Shown here one piece after another: positions 24,431 through 31,579 of a stretch of 31,579 nt of DNA. The DNA lies in contig JBHHZI010000018.1 of NCBI GenBank assembly GCA_046757965.1, positions 1-31,579 of the forward strand. The letters are read 5' to 3'. Position 1 is the first letter of the stretch. Each line of letters begins with the position of its first letter. The stretch is from JBHHZI01 sp046757965. GTDB lineage: Bacteria; Acidobacteriota; Polarisedimenticolia; SMYD01. A program made the translations under genes and the position numbers. Under the pieces are notes generated by a model. It was not told the origin of the DNA. It saw only the letters and a list, made by a program, of their open reading frames with translations, and searched no databases.

Positions 24431-25198
24431 TCAGTTGCCGTCGCAACCGATGAACTGGCATTCCGGTGGCCGGGAGTCGCTGTGGGTCGGCGGATCCGGT
24501 CCTTCCAGGCCACCGGAGGTCCCTGTTCCCCCGAGGGCGGTTGACTCGGCAGGCAGAGTCCGGATCTGGACGCCCGAGTCGCTATCGAACGCCACGATCA
24601 GGTCACTGTCGCGGAGGAGCAGGGTCGGGCGTGACGCCCGGACCCGGGCCCCGGAGAGCCGCACCGGCTGCAGCCAGGTCCCGTTGCTGCGCGCCGTCAA
24701 CCACACCGACTGCTGCGTACCGTCGGCGGACAGGCGCCACCAGGTGATGATCGGCCGCCCGGTGGCCGTGAACAGCATCTGCGGCTGGAGATCCGCGGCG
24801 CCGTTGGCCTCGGAACCGAGGAGAATGGGGCTCGACCACCGGGTCCCATCGAAGAGCGACACGGCCAGCTCGGCATCGCCGTTCTCGTTGAACGACCAGA
24901 CAGCCCAGGGGAGGCGGGTCAGCGGGTTGACGGCGATGGACGGCACACCATCGCCCCGCGCAGCACCGCTCTCGTTGAGCGTGACGCGCTGGATCCGCTG
25001 GTCAGCCCTCGTGCGGCTCGACGTCTGCCAGACACTGGTGAGCCGACCACGGTGCACCAGACGGATCTCCGTCCGGATGAACTGGCCACCATCGGTCAGC
25101 AGCGCTGCCACCTCAGCCCGGCTCACACTGATGCCCAGGCCGGCGACCAGCGCCACCACAGCGACAAGACCCGGAAGCCTACGCGCCGACGTTCTCAT
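24431..25198 (-). CDS. secreted protein of unknown function, probable beta-propeller-like
   Basis: A 255-residue protein with a clear signal peptide (basic MRTSARRLPG, a hydrophobic LVAVVALVAGLGI core, likely cut after SRA at about 28). The body has loosely repeated blocks ending in short strands with tryptophans: PWAVWSFNENGDAELAVSLF, ITWWRLSADGTQQSVWLT, RPTLLLRDSDLIVAFDS. This resembles sialidase/BNR-like beta-propeller blades, though there are too few for a full propeller. The last 25 residues are Pro/Ser-rich and end ECQFIGCDGN, with the only two cysteines. I do not recognise the family. The start ATG 25198 has AAGGA 6 nt upstream and lies 20 bp inside the end of the XRE-TPR regulator gene, so the two are coupled. 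Confidence 0.75.
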   Translation of the reverse strand: MRTSARRLPGLVAVVALVAGLGISVSRAEVAALLTDGGQFIRTEIRLVHRGRLTSVWQTSSRTRADQRIQRVTLNESGAARGDGVPSIAVNPLTRLPWAVWSFNENGDAELAVSLFDGTRWSSPILLGSEANGAADLQPQMLFTATGRPIITWWRLSADGTQQSVWLTARSNGTWLQPVRLSGARVRASRPTLLLRDSDLIVAFDSDSGVQIRTLPAESTALGGTGTSGGLEGPDPPTHSDSRPPECQFIGCDGN

Positions 25199-26390
25199 GA
25201 CTCTTCCTTTGCCCGATGAAGGCATCGAACTCCTCGACCTCCGGTGAAACACGCTCGAGGGCCGAGCGGAGATACTTCAGACGACCGAAAGCGATCTTTT
25301 CCTGGATAGCGTTCCGCTCGCGGCGGGCGATGCGCCACAGGTAATACGCCGCGTTGAAGAGGAAGTCCGTGTAGCGATCCTCCTCGGTCTCGGCACCGGC
25401 GAGCGCCCCCACCTCGCGGATATAGGCCTTGGCCTTGCTCATGTTCCCCTGGGCGTATTCCGCCTCGAGGAGCTTCGACACCGCGAACGCCGAGGTCCGC
25501 CGCATTCCTTCCTGCCGGGCCACCCTCAGGGCTTCCTGGATCAGCTTGGTGCCGACCTTGAAGTGAGACAGGGAGATGTGACAGGCACCGATGTTTATCT
25601 TCATGGTGAGGACGCCGAACGTATCGGACTGCTCCTCGTAGGCGACCAGCGCGTCGCGGAAGTACGCGAGAGCGCCCTTCGCATCGCCCTCCTCACCGGC
25701 GATCCGGCCGAGCTGGTGCATGGCGTAGGCCAGCGAGCGCCGGTCACTCTCCTCGCGGGCAATGGCGAGACATTTCTCGGCTTCGAGGCGGGCCAGGAAA
25801 CTGTCACCGAGATCGGCGTGCGCGTTCGATAGCTGCAGCAGCGTCTTGATGATGGTCTGGCGGTCCACTCCGCCACCGACGCGCAGCACGTTGCGCAGCT
25901 CGTTCTCCGCCAGGGCCAGCTTGCCCAGTTTCAGGAGAGCGCGGGCGAGGCCGTAATGGCCGCGAGCGAGACGCGTGGCCCTGGTGTCCTCTCCGGACTC
26001 TTCCGCATCCGGTGATTCCGCGACGTCGATGGCCTTCTGGAACGCGGCGTATGCCTCCGCGTAGCTGCCCATCTCCATCTGCCGGTTGCCGGCGGCGATC
26101 AGCTCGTCGTAGGCATCCGTGTCCGGTCGAAGGGATTCGTACTCCTCGACATCGACGATGTCGGAGAAGCTCTGGATCGAGACATTGAAGATGCTGGCGA
26201 GAACCCGCAGCTTGTCGAAGGACGGGTAGCACCGGCCCTTCTCGTAACGGGAGAGCTGACTGTTGTCGATCTCACCACCGACCATCCGGGCCTTTTCCTC
26301 GACCCTGCGGAGCGAGTACCCGTAACCCACCCTCAACTGCTTCAGGTAGGTCCCGAGCTTGGCGCTGCCCTTCAGTTCGGATTCAGGCAT
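25179..26390 (-). CDS. XRE-type HTH regulator with C-terminal TPR repeats
   Basis: A 403-residue cytoplasmic protein. Residues 13-70 form an XRE/Cro helix-turn-helix (LGTYLKQLRVGYGYSLRRVEE ... SQLSRYEKGRCYPSFDKLRVLASIF). From about 95 on, at least six degenerate tetratricopeptide repeats follow, for example GHYGLARALLKLGKLALAEN, AYAMHQLGRIAGEEGDAKGA and AFAVSKLLEAEYAQGNMSKA. An HTH followed by a TPR array is the layout of peptide-responsive RRNPP regulators, but it also occurs in unrelated regulators. The start ATG 26390 is chosen because GGGAG lies 5 nt upstream; ATG 26405 lacks one. The gene ends inside the start of a secreted-protein gene. DNA targets and ligand are unknown. Confidence 0.88.
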   Translation of the reverse strand: MPESELKGSAKLGTYLKQLRVGYGYSLRRVEEKARMVGGEIDNSQLSRYEKGRCYPSFDKLRVLASIFNVSIQSFSDIVDVEEYESLRPDTDAYDELIAAGNRQMEMGSYAEAYAAFQKAIDVAESPDAEESGEDTRATRLARGHYGLARALLKLGKLALAENELRNVLRVGGGVDRQTIIKTLLQLSNAHADLGDSFLARLEAEKCLAIAREESDRRSLAYAMHQLGRIAGEEGDAKGALAYFRDALVAYEEQSDTFGVLTMKINIGACHISLSHFKVGTKLIQEALRVARQEGMRRTSAFAVSKLLEAEYAQGNMSKAKAYIREVGALAGAETEEDRYTDFLFNAAYYLWRIARRERNAIQEKIAFGRLKYLRSALERVSPEVEEFDAFIGQRKSHENVGA

Positions 26391-26440
26391 TCTCTCTCCC
26401 GCCATGACGGCTGCCTGTCTGGATCGCGACTCCTTGTGAC

Positions 26441-26449
26441 TTTATATCA
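26441..26449 (-). promoter_or_regulatory. candidate extended -10 promoter for the XRE-TPR gene
   Basis: On the minus strand, TG-A-TATAAA (plus-strand 26441-26449) is a good extended -10 about 50 nt before the start at 26390. No convincing -35 hexamer is seen 16-18 bp upstream. Confidence 0.35.
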
Positions 26450-26594
26450 TCTCCATGGGCCGAAGCACGATTTTGTAACCGACTCCTGTGGTCTTATGTA
26501 CCGCAGGGCGGGGAGGCGGGCAAGAAAAGAATCCGGACCGCCTGCTGTCGTTGCGGTGTTTCCTCCGCGCGGGAATGGGCGCCGGCCGCCCACG

Positions 26595-26624
26595 TTGACA
26601 GCCGACCCGGATCGGATCTATATT
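26595..26624 (+). promoter_or_regulatory. sigma-70 type promoter for the kinase-activator operon
   Basis: There is a perfect -35 TTGACA (26595-26600), an 18-bp spacer and -10 TATATT (26619-26624). The expected start near 26631 leaves a leader of only about 19 nt before the kinase ATG at 26650. The promoter lies in a 259-bp divergent region shared with the XRE-TPR gene. Confidence 0.7.
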
Positions 26625-26649
26625 GTCTCCCATAACTAACAGAAACATA

Positions 26650-28299
26650 ATGACTTATTCGAAATCCAGTCGAGCAGTCACGACGGCGGCGCGGCCACGA
26701 CTTCCCGCCTCTGTCCCGGCCGGCGGACGGTTTCACCGTGGCCTGCTGTTCTTCTCCGTGGTCTTCTCCCTGCTTCTCCTGGCGGATGTCGTCACCATCG
26801 GCAACCTCGTCTTCCGGGATCTCTCCCGTCAGGTCGTGGGTGAGGCCAAGGTACGCGCTCGGGCCGCCGCCGAGAACGTGGCCCGGGGCCTCGCCCCGGT
26901 GTCGGATGGCCTCCTGCGGCTGGTCCAGACCCGCCTGGTCTTCACGCGCTACGTCGACCACGAGCTGCAGCGCGCCACGGTGATCGACCGCATGGACCTG
27001 GTGACCGCCCAGGGGGAACTGGTGGCAACGCGCGCCCGGCGAGCCGACGTCGAGCGACGGCCCCACGGTCCGGGGGAATTCCCCCCGCTGACCGCGCTGC
27101 CTCCTGGCGGGGAGACGAGGGAACTTCCCGGCGCCCCGCCAGGATCCGGAAGCGTTCCGGAGGTCCCGGGTGCCCCGTTTCCATCGCTGCCGCCGGGAGA
27201 CCGGGATGATGCGGGTCGCCATCCCCGACAGGCAGGCACCTTCCCCCTTCTCGATCCATGGCACATACCGGGCCCCACCCTGGAGCTGGATCCCCGTGGC
27301 CCGGGCGACTTCGACAGATTCACTCACAGCCGGAGGGACATCGTCATCCCGGTCCGGCTCCCCTCGGGTCAGCCGGGTCAGATCCAGGTCGCTCTCTCGA
27401 CGACCGAACTGGACCGCGAGCTGGACCAGATCCGCCATGATCTGCTGATCAAGATCTTCATCGGTGCCGGCATCAGCGTCCTGCTGATCATCGTGGCCTA
27501 TCTGTTCGTCGTGAAGCTGTTCCAGAAGACGCGACGCCTCGAGGCCGAGGCCCAGATGGCCGATCGCCTCGCCTACGTCGGGACCCTCGCGGCGGGCCTG
27601 GCCCACGAGATCCGTAATCCGCTGTCCGCCATGAACCTGAACCTGCAACTGCTGGAGATGGGAATCGATACTCCCGGTGATCCCGGCGCCGGCCCGGGAC
27701 CCGAGAAAGAGAAGGACGCGGAGGCCCGGGAGCTTCTCGGAGAGACCCGGGCGGAAGTCGACCGCCTGGGACAGCTCGTCACGTCGTTCCTGAGCTACGC
27801 CCGGCCTCCCCGCCTGGAACGCAAGCCCTCCGACCTCAACCGGATCATGGAGGAGACCGGACACTTTCTGCAGGCGGATGCGCGCGCGCGGGGCGTCGAC
27901 ATCGAGGTGCACCCCGGCGAGGGACTCCCGGTCCTGCCGCTCGACCCGACACAGGTGAGGCAGGCTATTCTCAACATCGTGAAGAATGCGATCTCCGCCC
28001 TCGAATCGACCGGCGCCGGCACGATTCACCTCTCGACCGGGCAGAACCCGTCAGGCGAGGTGCACCTCCTCATCGAGGATGACGGGCCGGGCATCCCGCA
28101 GGAGCGCCTGCAGGACATCTTTCAGGTGTTCTACTCCGGCCGGCCAGGCGGCAGCGGGCTGGGGCTGCCCATCGCGCGCCGCGTGATGGAGGGCCACGGC
28201 GGCCGGATCGACGTGGAGTCGACCGTCGGGTCCGGCACCCGCTTCTCCCTGGTCTTCCCGGTGCCCGGGCATCGCGCCGGGATGAAGGCCGCCCTGTGA
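26650..28299 (+). CDS. membrane sensor histidine kinase
   Basis: A 549-residue kinase. Transmembrane helices at about 31-55 and 266-291 flank an extracytoplasmic domain of about 210 residues. Its second half (138-222) is a Gly/Pro-rich low-complexity insert. No clear HAMP domain follows TM2; a short coiled segment leads directly to the H-box LAHEIRNPLS with phospho-acceptor H319. The ATPase domain shows the N-box IVKNAIS (N446), G1 DDGPGIP (477-483) and G2 GSGLGLP (501-507). It is of the NtrB/ZraS-like class that pairs with sigma-54 activators, here the overlapping next gene (GTGA). The start ATG 26650 lacks a recognisable Shine-Dalgarno. A TTG at 26623 has been rejected because it lies inside the -10. 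Confidence 0.93.
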   Translation: MTYSKSSRAVTTAARPRLPASVPAGGRFHRGLLFFSVVFSLLLLADVVTIGNLVFRDLSRQVVGEAKVRARAAAENVARGLAPVSDGLLRLVQTRLVFTRYVDHELQRATVIDRMDLVTAQGELVATRARRADVERRPHGPGEFPPLTALPPGGETRELPGAPPGSGSVPEVPGAPFPSLPPGDRDDAGRHPRQAGTFPLLDPWHIPGPTLELDPRGPGDFDRFTHSRRDIVIPVRLPSGQPGQIQVALSTTELDRELDQIRHDLLIKIFIGAGISVLLIIVAYLFVVKLFQKTRRLEAEAQMADRLAYVGTLAAGLAHEIRNPLSAMNLNLQLLEMGIDTPGDPGAGPGPEKEKDAEARELLGETRAEVDRLGQLVTSFLSYARPPRLERKPSDLNRIMEETGHFLQADARARGVDIEVHPGEGLPVLPLDPTQVRQAILNIVKNAISALESTGAGTIHLSTGQNPSGEVHLLIEDDGPGIPQERLQDIFQVFYSGRPGGSGLGLPIARRVMEGHGGRIDVESTVGSGTRFSLVFPVPGHRAGMKAAL

Positions 28300-29858
28300 G
28301 CCGGCCGGGGCGGATCCTGCTGATCGATGACGATGCCGCGGGCCGCAACGCCCTGCGCCGCGCCCTGGAAAAACAGGGACATGCGGTGGAGGCCCATGCA
28401 GGTGGACGTGCGGCTCTGAAGAGCCTCGCGGCCGCCACACCGCGGTTCGACCTCGTGATCACGGATCTCCGCATGCCCGAGATGGACGGCATGGAGGTCC
28501 TGCGGCGCACTCGCGACATCGATGCCGACGTCCCGGTTCTGCTGATCACGGCCTTCGGCACCATCGAGAATGCGGTGGAGGCGATGCAGTTCGGAGCCCG
28601 CGACTACCTGACCAAGCCGCTCGATCTGTTCGAGGTGCGACGAAAGGTGTCCAGGGCTCTCGAGGCCGCCGCGCTGGCGCGAAAGAACCGACACCTCGAC
28701 GACAACGCGTCACCCGCGCGGCAGGAGACAGCCGTCGCCGCCCTGGGCCAGATCATCGGGGTCAGCCCGGCCGTGCAGGAACTCAAGGCGCGCATCGAGC
28801 AGGTGGCCCCTACCGGCAGTTCGGTGCTCATCCGGGGCGAGTCCGGCACCGGCAAGGAACTGGTGGCGCGGGCCATCCACGATGGCTCCCCTCGGTGCGC
28901 CGGGCCGTTCCTGCCCATCAACTGCGCCGCCATCCCCAGAGATATTCTCGAGTCCGAGCTGTTTGGGCACGAACGAGGGGCATTCACCGGAGCCACGTCA
29001 CGCAAGCCCGGCAAGTTCGAGCTGGCCTCCCGGGGAACCCTGTTTCTCGACGAGGTCGGCGAACTGCCTCCCGACATGCAGGCGAAGCTCCTCCGGGTGC
29101 TCGAGGAGAAGGCGTTCATGCGCGTCGGCGGCGTCGAGACGGTGCAGGTCGATGTCCGGATCGTGGCGGCGACGAACGCCGACCTGCCGGAGCTCGTGCA
29201 GCGCGGCACGTTTCGCGCCGACCTGTTCTACCGCTTGAAGGTGGTCCAGCTCGACATTCCGCCACTGCGGGATCGACCCGAGGATATCCCGGTGCTGGCG
29301 CGCCATTTCCTGGCGCATCTGGCCAGGGACCACCATCGTGACGGCCTGCGTCTGGACGACGAGGCGCTGGAGATCCTGGCGATGCACCCGTGGCCCGGCA
29401 ATGTCCGCGAGCTGCGCAATCTGCTGGAGAGCGTCGTCGTTCTCAGCCAGGGCGCCCATCTCGATGCCAGCGTCCTGCCGCCGGAATATGGGGGGCGACC
29501 GGCGCGCCGGCCCGGCGCGCCACCCGCCTCCGGGGCCATCCCGTCCGCGCCAGGAGGGACATCGCCGCTGGGCCGCGACCCGGCCAGCCCGGCAGGAGCC
29601 CCCGGCGAAGTCCCTGAGAGCATCGCCGGCGCCGGCTGCGGCATCTCACCGGTCGGCGACGCCGGCGAGATGCCACCGGACGAGGCCCTGTCGATGGCGG
29701 AGATGGAGAAGAGGCATATCCTGAAGACGTTGCGCGAGATGGGATTCAACCGGACCCGGGCGGCCCGGGCCCTGGGCATCGGCCGGAGGACGCTCCAGCG
29801 CAAGCTCGAGGAATACCGCGACCAGGGAGAGGAGATCCCGATCGCTGCGTCAGATTGA
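28296..29858 (+). CDS. NtrC-family sigma-54-dependent response regulator
   Basis: A 520-residue activator. The receiver domain (6-120) has DDD at 11-13, phospho-acceptor D57, T85 and K107. The AAA+ domain (about 150-385) has Walker A GESGTGKE (181-188), the sigma-54-contacting GAFTGA (228-233), Walker B GTLFLDEVGELP and an arginine finger region FRADLFYRL. A Gly/Pro/Ala-rich linker (about 400-462) precedes a Fis-type helix-turn-helix (about 472-505: HILKTLREMGFNRTRAARALGIGRRTLQRKL). Phosphorylated by the coupled kinase, it should oligomerise on enhancer DNA and open sigma-54 promoters. A near-consensus sigma-54 promoter lies 21 bp after its stop, before htrA, a very likely target. The start is GTG 28296, overlapping the kinase stop. 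Confidence 0.96.
   Translation: MSRPGRILLIDDDAAGRNALRRALEKQGHAVEAHAGGRAALKSLAAATPRFDLVITDLRMPEMDGMEVLRRTRDIDADVPVLLITAFGTIENAVEAMQFGARDYLTKPLDLFEVRRKVSRALEAAALARKNRHLDDNASPARQETAVAALGQIIGVSPAVQELKARIEQVAPTGSSVLIRGESGTGKELVARAIHDGSPRCAGPFLPINCAAIPRDILESELFGHERGAFTGATSRKPGKFELASRGTLFLDEVGELPPDMQAKLLRVLEEKAFMRVGGVETVQVDVRIVAATNADLPELVQRGTFRADLFYRLKVVQLDIPPLRDRPEDIPVLARHFLAHLARDHHRDGLRLDDEALEILAMHPWPGNVRELRNLLESVVVLSQGAHLDASVLPPEYGGRPARRPGAPPASGAIPSAPGGTSPLGRDPASPAGAPGEVPESIAGAGCGISPVGDAGEMPPDEALSMAEMEKRHILKTLREMGFNRTRAARALGIGRRTLQRKLEEYRDQGEEIPIAASD
29640..29674. repeat. long dyad inside the activator gene, possible enhancer site
   Basis: GGCATCTC (29640-29647) and GAGATGCC (29667-29674) are exact reverse complements, with an inner CCGG/CCGG pair. 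The dyad lies in the low-complexity linker codons, about 230-265 bp upstream of the predicted htrA start. That is within looping range for an NtrC-type activator. It may equally be chance in GC-rich DNA. Confidence 0.3.
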
Positions 29859-29877
29859 CACGATCCGGAACAGTCAA
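29855..29877. repeat. TTGAC/GTCAA dyad just upstream of the htrA promoter
   Basis: TTGAC (29855-29859) and GTCAA (29873-29877) are exact inverted halves with 13 bp between them. They overlap the last codons and stop of the activator gene and end 3 bp before the sigma-54 promoter. The site is close for an enhancer and could be a repressor or second-activator site. Confidence 0.35.
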
Positions 29878-29879
29878 CC

Positions 29880-29895
29880 CGGCACGCGCGTTGCA
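29880..29895 (+). promoter_or_regulatory. sigma-54 (-24/-12) promoter of htrA
   Basis: CGGCACG-CGCG-TTGCA matches the sigma-54 consensus TGGCACG-N4-TTGCW in all but the first base. GG (-24) and GC (-12) are spaced by exactly 10 bp. The start would be near 29905, giving a leader of about 75 nt to the htrA ATG. The gene immediately upstream encodes a sigma-54 activator. Confidence 0.82.
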
Positions 29896-29980
29896 TCAGG
29901 AGAGGGGCGAGCCGGCACCAGGTCGCACGAGACCTTCGCCGGCGAGGCGCGGACAGCTTTCAATCAAGAGGAGCGACACG

Positions 29981-31579
29981 ATGAAGAGAACGGCCCAAAC
30001 GGTTTTTCTGGCCACGATCGCCGGTTGCGCTCTGCTGCTGGGCTTCGTGGCCGCGACGGCGGTCAGCGGACCGCCGTCCGGCTCGCTGGGCAACGGCCCG
30101 GTGGCAGTCGTTCCCTACGCGCCGGCCAGCTACGCCGCGGCCGAGGGACCGGCATTCTACGAGCGGCATGACAAGACCTCCGCACCGGTGGTCACCCTGC
30201 CCGACTTCGCGGACATCTTCGAACGGGTCAATCCGGCGGTGGTCAGCGTCAGAGCGACGAAGTTCAACGACAGCCCCGAGGGAGGGAGCCGCCAGCGTTT
30301 CTTCCAGGATCCGTTCCAGTGGTTCTTCGGACCCGGCCCCGGACCGACGCCCAACCGGCGGAACCCACATGGCGCCCCGCAGCGCGAGGAAAGTGGCGGC
30401 ACCGGGTTCGTGATCACCCCGGACGGATACATCCTGACGAATTTCCACGTGATCGAGGATGCCGAACGGGTGCATGTGCGCCTGAATCTCGACGGACGCG
30501 ATTACGAGGGACGGGTCGTCGGCTCGGATCCGCCCACCGACATCGCCCTGGTGAAGATCAGCGTCGATGACGACATCCCGTACCTTCCACTGGGCGACTC
30601 GAGCTCTCTGCGGGTCGGCGAGTGGGTGATGGCCATCGGCAACCCGTTCTTCTACAACGACACGGTCACCGTTGGTGTGGTCTCTGCCAAGGGGCGACGG
30701 CTGCAGGGCCTCTCCCGGGATCCCAGTCTTGACGACTACATCCAGACCGACGCCGCCATCAATGTCGGCAACTCGGGAGGCCCGCTTCTGAACGTCCACG
30801 GGGAGGTGATCGGGATCAACAGCGCCGTCAGTCGCGTCGGACAGGGAATCGGTTTTGCCATTCCCATCGACATGGCCAAGACCATCCTGCCCCAGCTCCG
30901 TCGGGCCGGAAAGGTCTCCCGGGGCGCCATGGGTGTCGAGATCACGGATCTGGCGGCGATGGATCCGGACCAGAGAGAGTATTTCGGTCTGAACGACGTC
31001 ACGGGAGCGCTCGTGCAGACGGTGGTGCCGGGGCAGGCCGCGGCGGAGGCGGACCTGCATCGCGGTGACGCCATTCTCGCCATCGACGGACATGATGTCA
31101 CGGGCTCCGATGATCTGATCGGCCGGATCTCTGCCAGGAAACCCGGAGACACCGTCGACCTCCTGGTGCTGCGGGATGGGCACAAGCAGCACAAGCGCGT
31201 CGTCCTGCAAGATCGCCAGGCCCTCTGGTACAAGGACGCCTCCAACGTGCAGCGCGACCAGGCCACGCCGCGCCGGCCCGACGTCATCCGCTCCATCGGC
31301 ATCGAGGTGGCGGATCTCGACGACCGCGTGGCACGGACGTTCAACCTGAAGGACATCACCAGCGGTGTGGCGATCACCGATGTCTCCGTGCGAGGCCAGG
31401 GATACGAGAAGGGCCTGCGGCCGGGCATGGTGATCGTCGAGGTCAACAAGCAGCCGGTGAAGAACGTCGACGACTACGTCGCGGCGCTCGCCGATGTTCA
31501 GGACGGTGATCTGGTCACCTTCTACGTCCAGCTCGATGGCGGGACCGGCAACTACGTGACCTTCCGCGTATCCGACCCT
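29981..31579 (+). CDS. HtrA/Do-type periplasmic serine protease, 3' end missing
   Basis: The 533 residues visible run off the right edge without a stop. An N-terminal hydrophobic segment (about 8-28) is a signal peptide or anchor. The trypsin-like domain (about 75-305) has the triad H156 (TNFHVIEDAE), D187 (PPTDIALVKI) and S265 (GNSGGPLLN). A long Phe/Pro/Gly loop (106-136) comes before the first strand of the domain. PDZ1 spans about 314-412 and PDZ2 about 437-530, so this is a two-PDZ DegP/DegQ/MucD-like enzyme that degrades or refolds damaged envelope proteins. The start ATG 29981 has GAGGAG 7 nt upstream. A sigma-54 promoter 86 bp before it and the activator gene upstream suggest stress-induced expression. 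Confidence 0.95.
   Translation, partial: MKRTAQTVFLATIAGCALLLGFVAATAVSGPPSGSLGNGPVAVVPYAPASYAAAEGPAFYERHDKTSAPVVTLPDFADIFERVNPAVVSVRATKFNDSPEGGSRQRFFQDPFQWFFGPGPGPTPNRRNPHGAPQREESGGTGFVITPDGYILTNFHVIEDAERVHVRLNLDGRDYEGRVVGSDPPTDIALVKISVDDDIPYLPLGDSSSLRVGEWVMAIGNPFFYNDTVTVGVVSAKGRRLQGLSRDPSLDDYIQTDAAINVGNSGGPLLNVHGEVIGINSAVSRVGQGIGFAIPIDMAKTILPQLRRAGKVSRGAMGVEITDLAAMDPDQREYFGLNDVTGALVQTVVPGQAAAEADLHRGDAILAIDGHDVTGSDDLIGRISARKPGDTVDLLVLRDGHKQHKRVVLQDRQALWYKDASNVQRDQATPRRPDVIRSIGIEVADLDDRVARTFNLKDITSGVAITDVSVRGQGYEKGLRPGMVIVEVNKQPVKNVDDYVAALADVQDGDLVTFYVQLDGGTGNYVTFRVSDP

Noticed and set aside
24237..25247. 336-residue plus-strand open frame starting in the intergenic region
   Set aside because: Most of it is antisense to the secreted-protein gene, and the start region has no ribosome binding site or family character.
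1..31579. CRISPR array, insertion sequence, integrase or phage genes
   Set aside because: No regularly spaced repeats, transposase-like proteins or terminal inverted repeats were seen. Gene content and composition are uniform and housekeeping in type.

Overview
The window is a gene-dense, GC-rich stretch (about two-thirds G+C by eye) from a diderm bacterium. Its peptidoglycan is probably of the meso-diaminopimelate type, because MurE carries the DNPR motif. Sigma-54 regulation, an outer-membrane-style HtrA protease, a DivIVA-domain protein and an uninterrupted division/cell-wall cluster fit Acidobacteriota or a similar deep-branching phylum. That placement is inferred from gene content and not proven. 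I see no insertion sequences, prophage, CRISPR array, rRNA or tRNA.

Left part (1-7350). The end of an EVE-domain protein faces a leftward group: a small unknown protein, a C4 zinc-ribbon coiled-coil protein, RNase HI and a DivIVA-domain protein. Then come a rightward secreted DJ-1/PfpI-like protein and a TPP riboswitch followed by thiC and larE, whose reading frames overlap by 4 bp. A leftward response regulator with a diguanylate cyclase domain converges on larE.

Centre (7451-24172). A complete leftward dcw cluster reads mraZ-rsmH-ftsL-ftsI-murE-murF-mraY-murD-ftsW-murG-murC-ftsQ-ftsA-ftsZ. It starts at a strong sigma-70-type promoter followed by three 10-bp-phased MraZ boxes. Most junctions overlap or nearly touch. 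murB and ddl are absent. The cluster makes lipid II (MurC-F, MraY, MurG), polymerises and crosslinks it at the septum (FtsW, FtsI) and builds the divisome (FtsL, FtsQ, FtsA, FtsZ).

Right part (24173-31579). An AT-richer intergenic region holds a perfect 10-bp inverted repeat. Next is a leftward pair: a cytosolic XRE-TPR regulator whose end overlaps the start of a secreted protein of unknown function. Divergently lies a membrane histidine kinase overlapping an NtrC-type sigma-54 activator. Downstream is an HtrA/Do protease gene, truncated by the window end, preceded by a near-consensus sigma-54 promoter. The simplest reading is an envelope-stress circuit: kinase, then activator, then sigma-54-driven htrA.

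Most noteworthy for follow-up are the sigma-54 htrA circuit, the XRE-TPR/secreted-protein pair, larE under a TPP riboswitch, an 8-codon leader reading frame before the zinc-ribbon gene, and the isolated perfect palindrome upstream of the dcw promoter.
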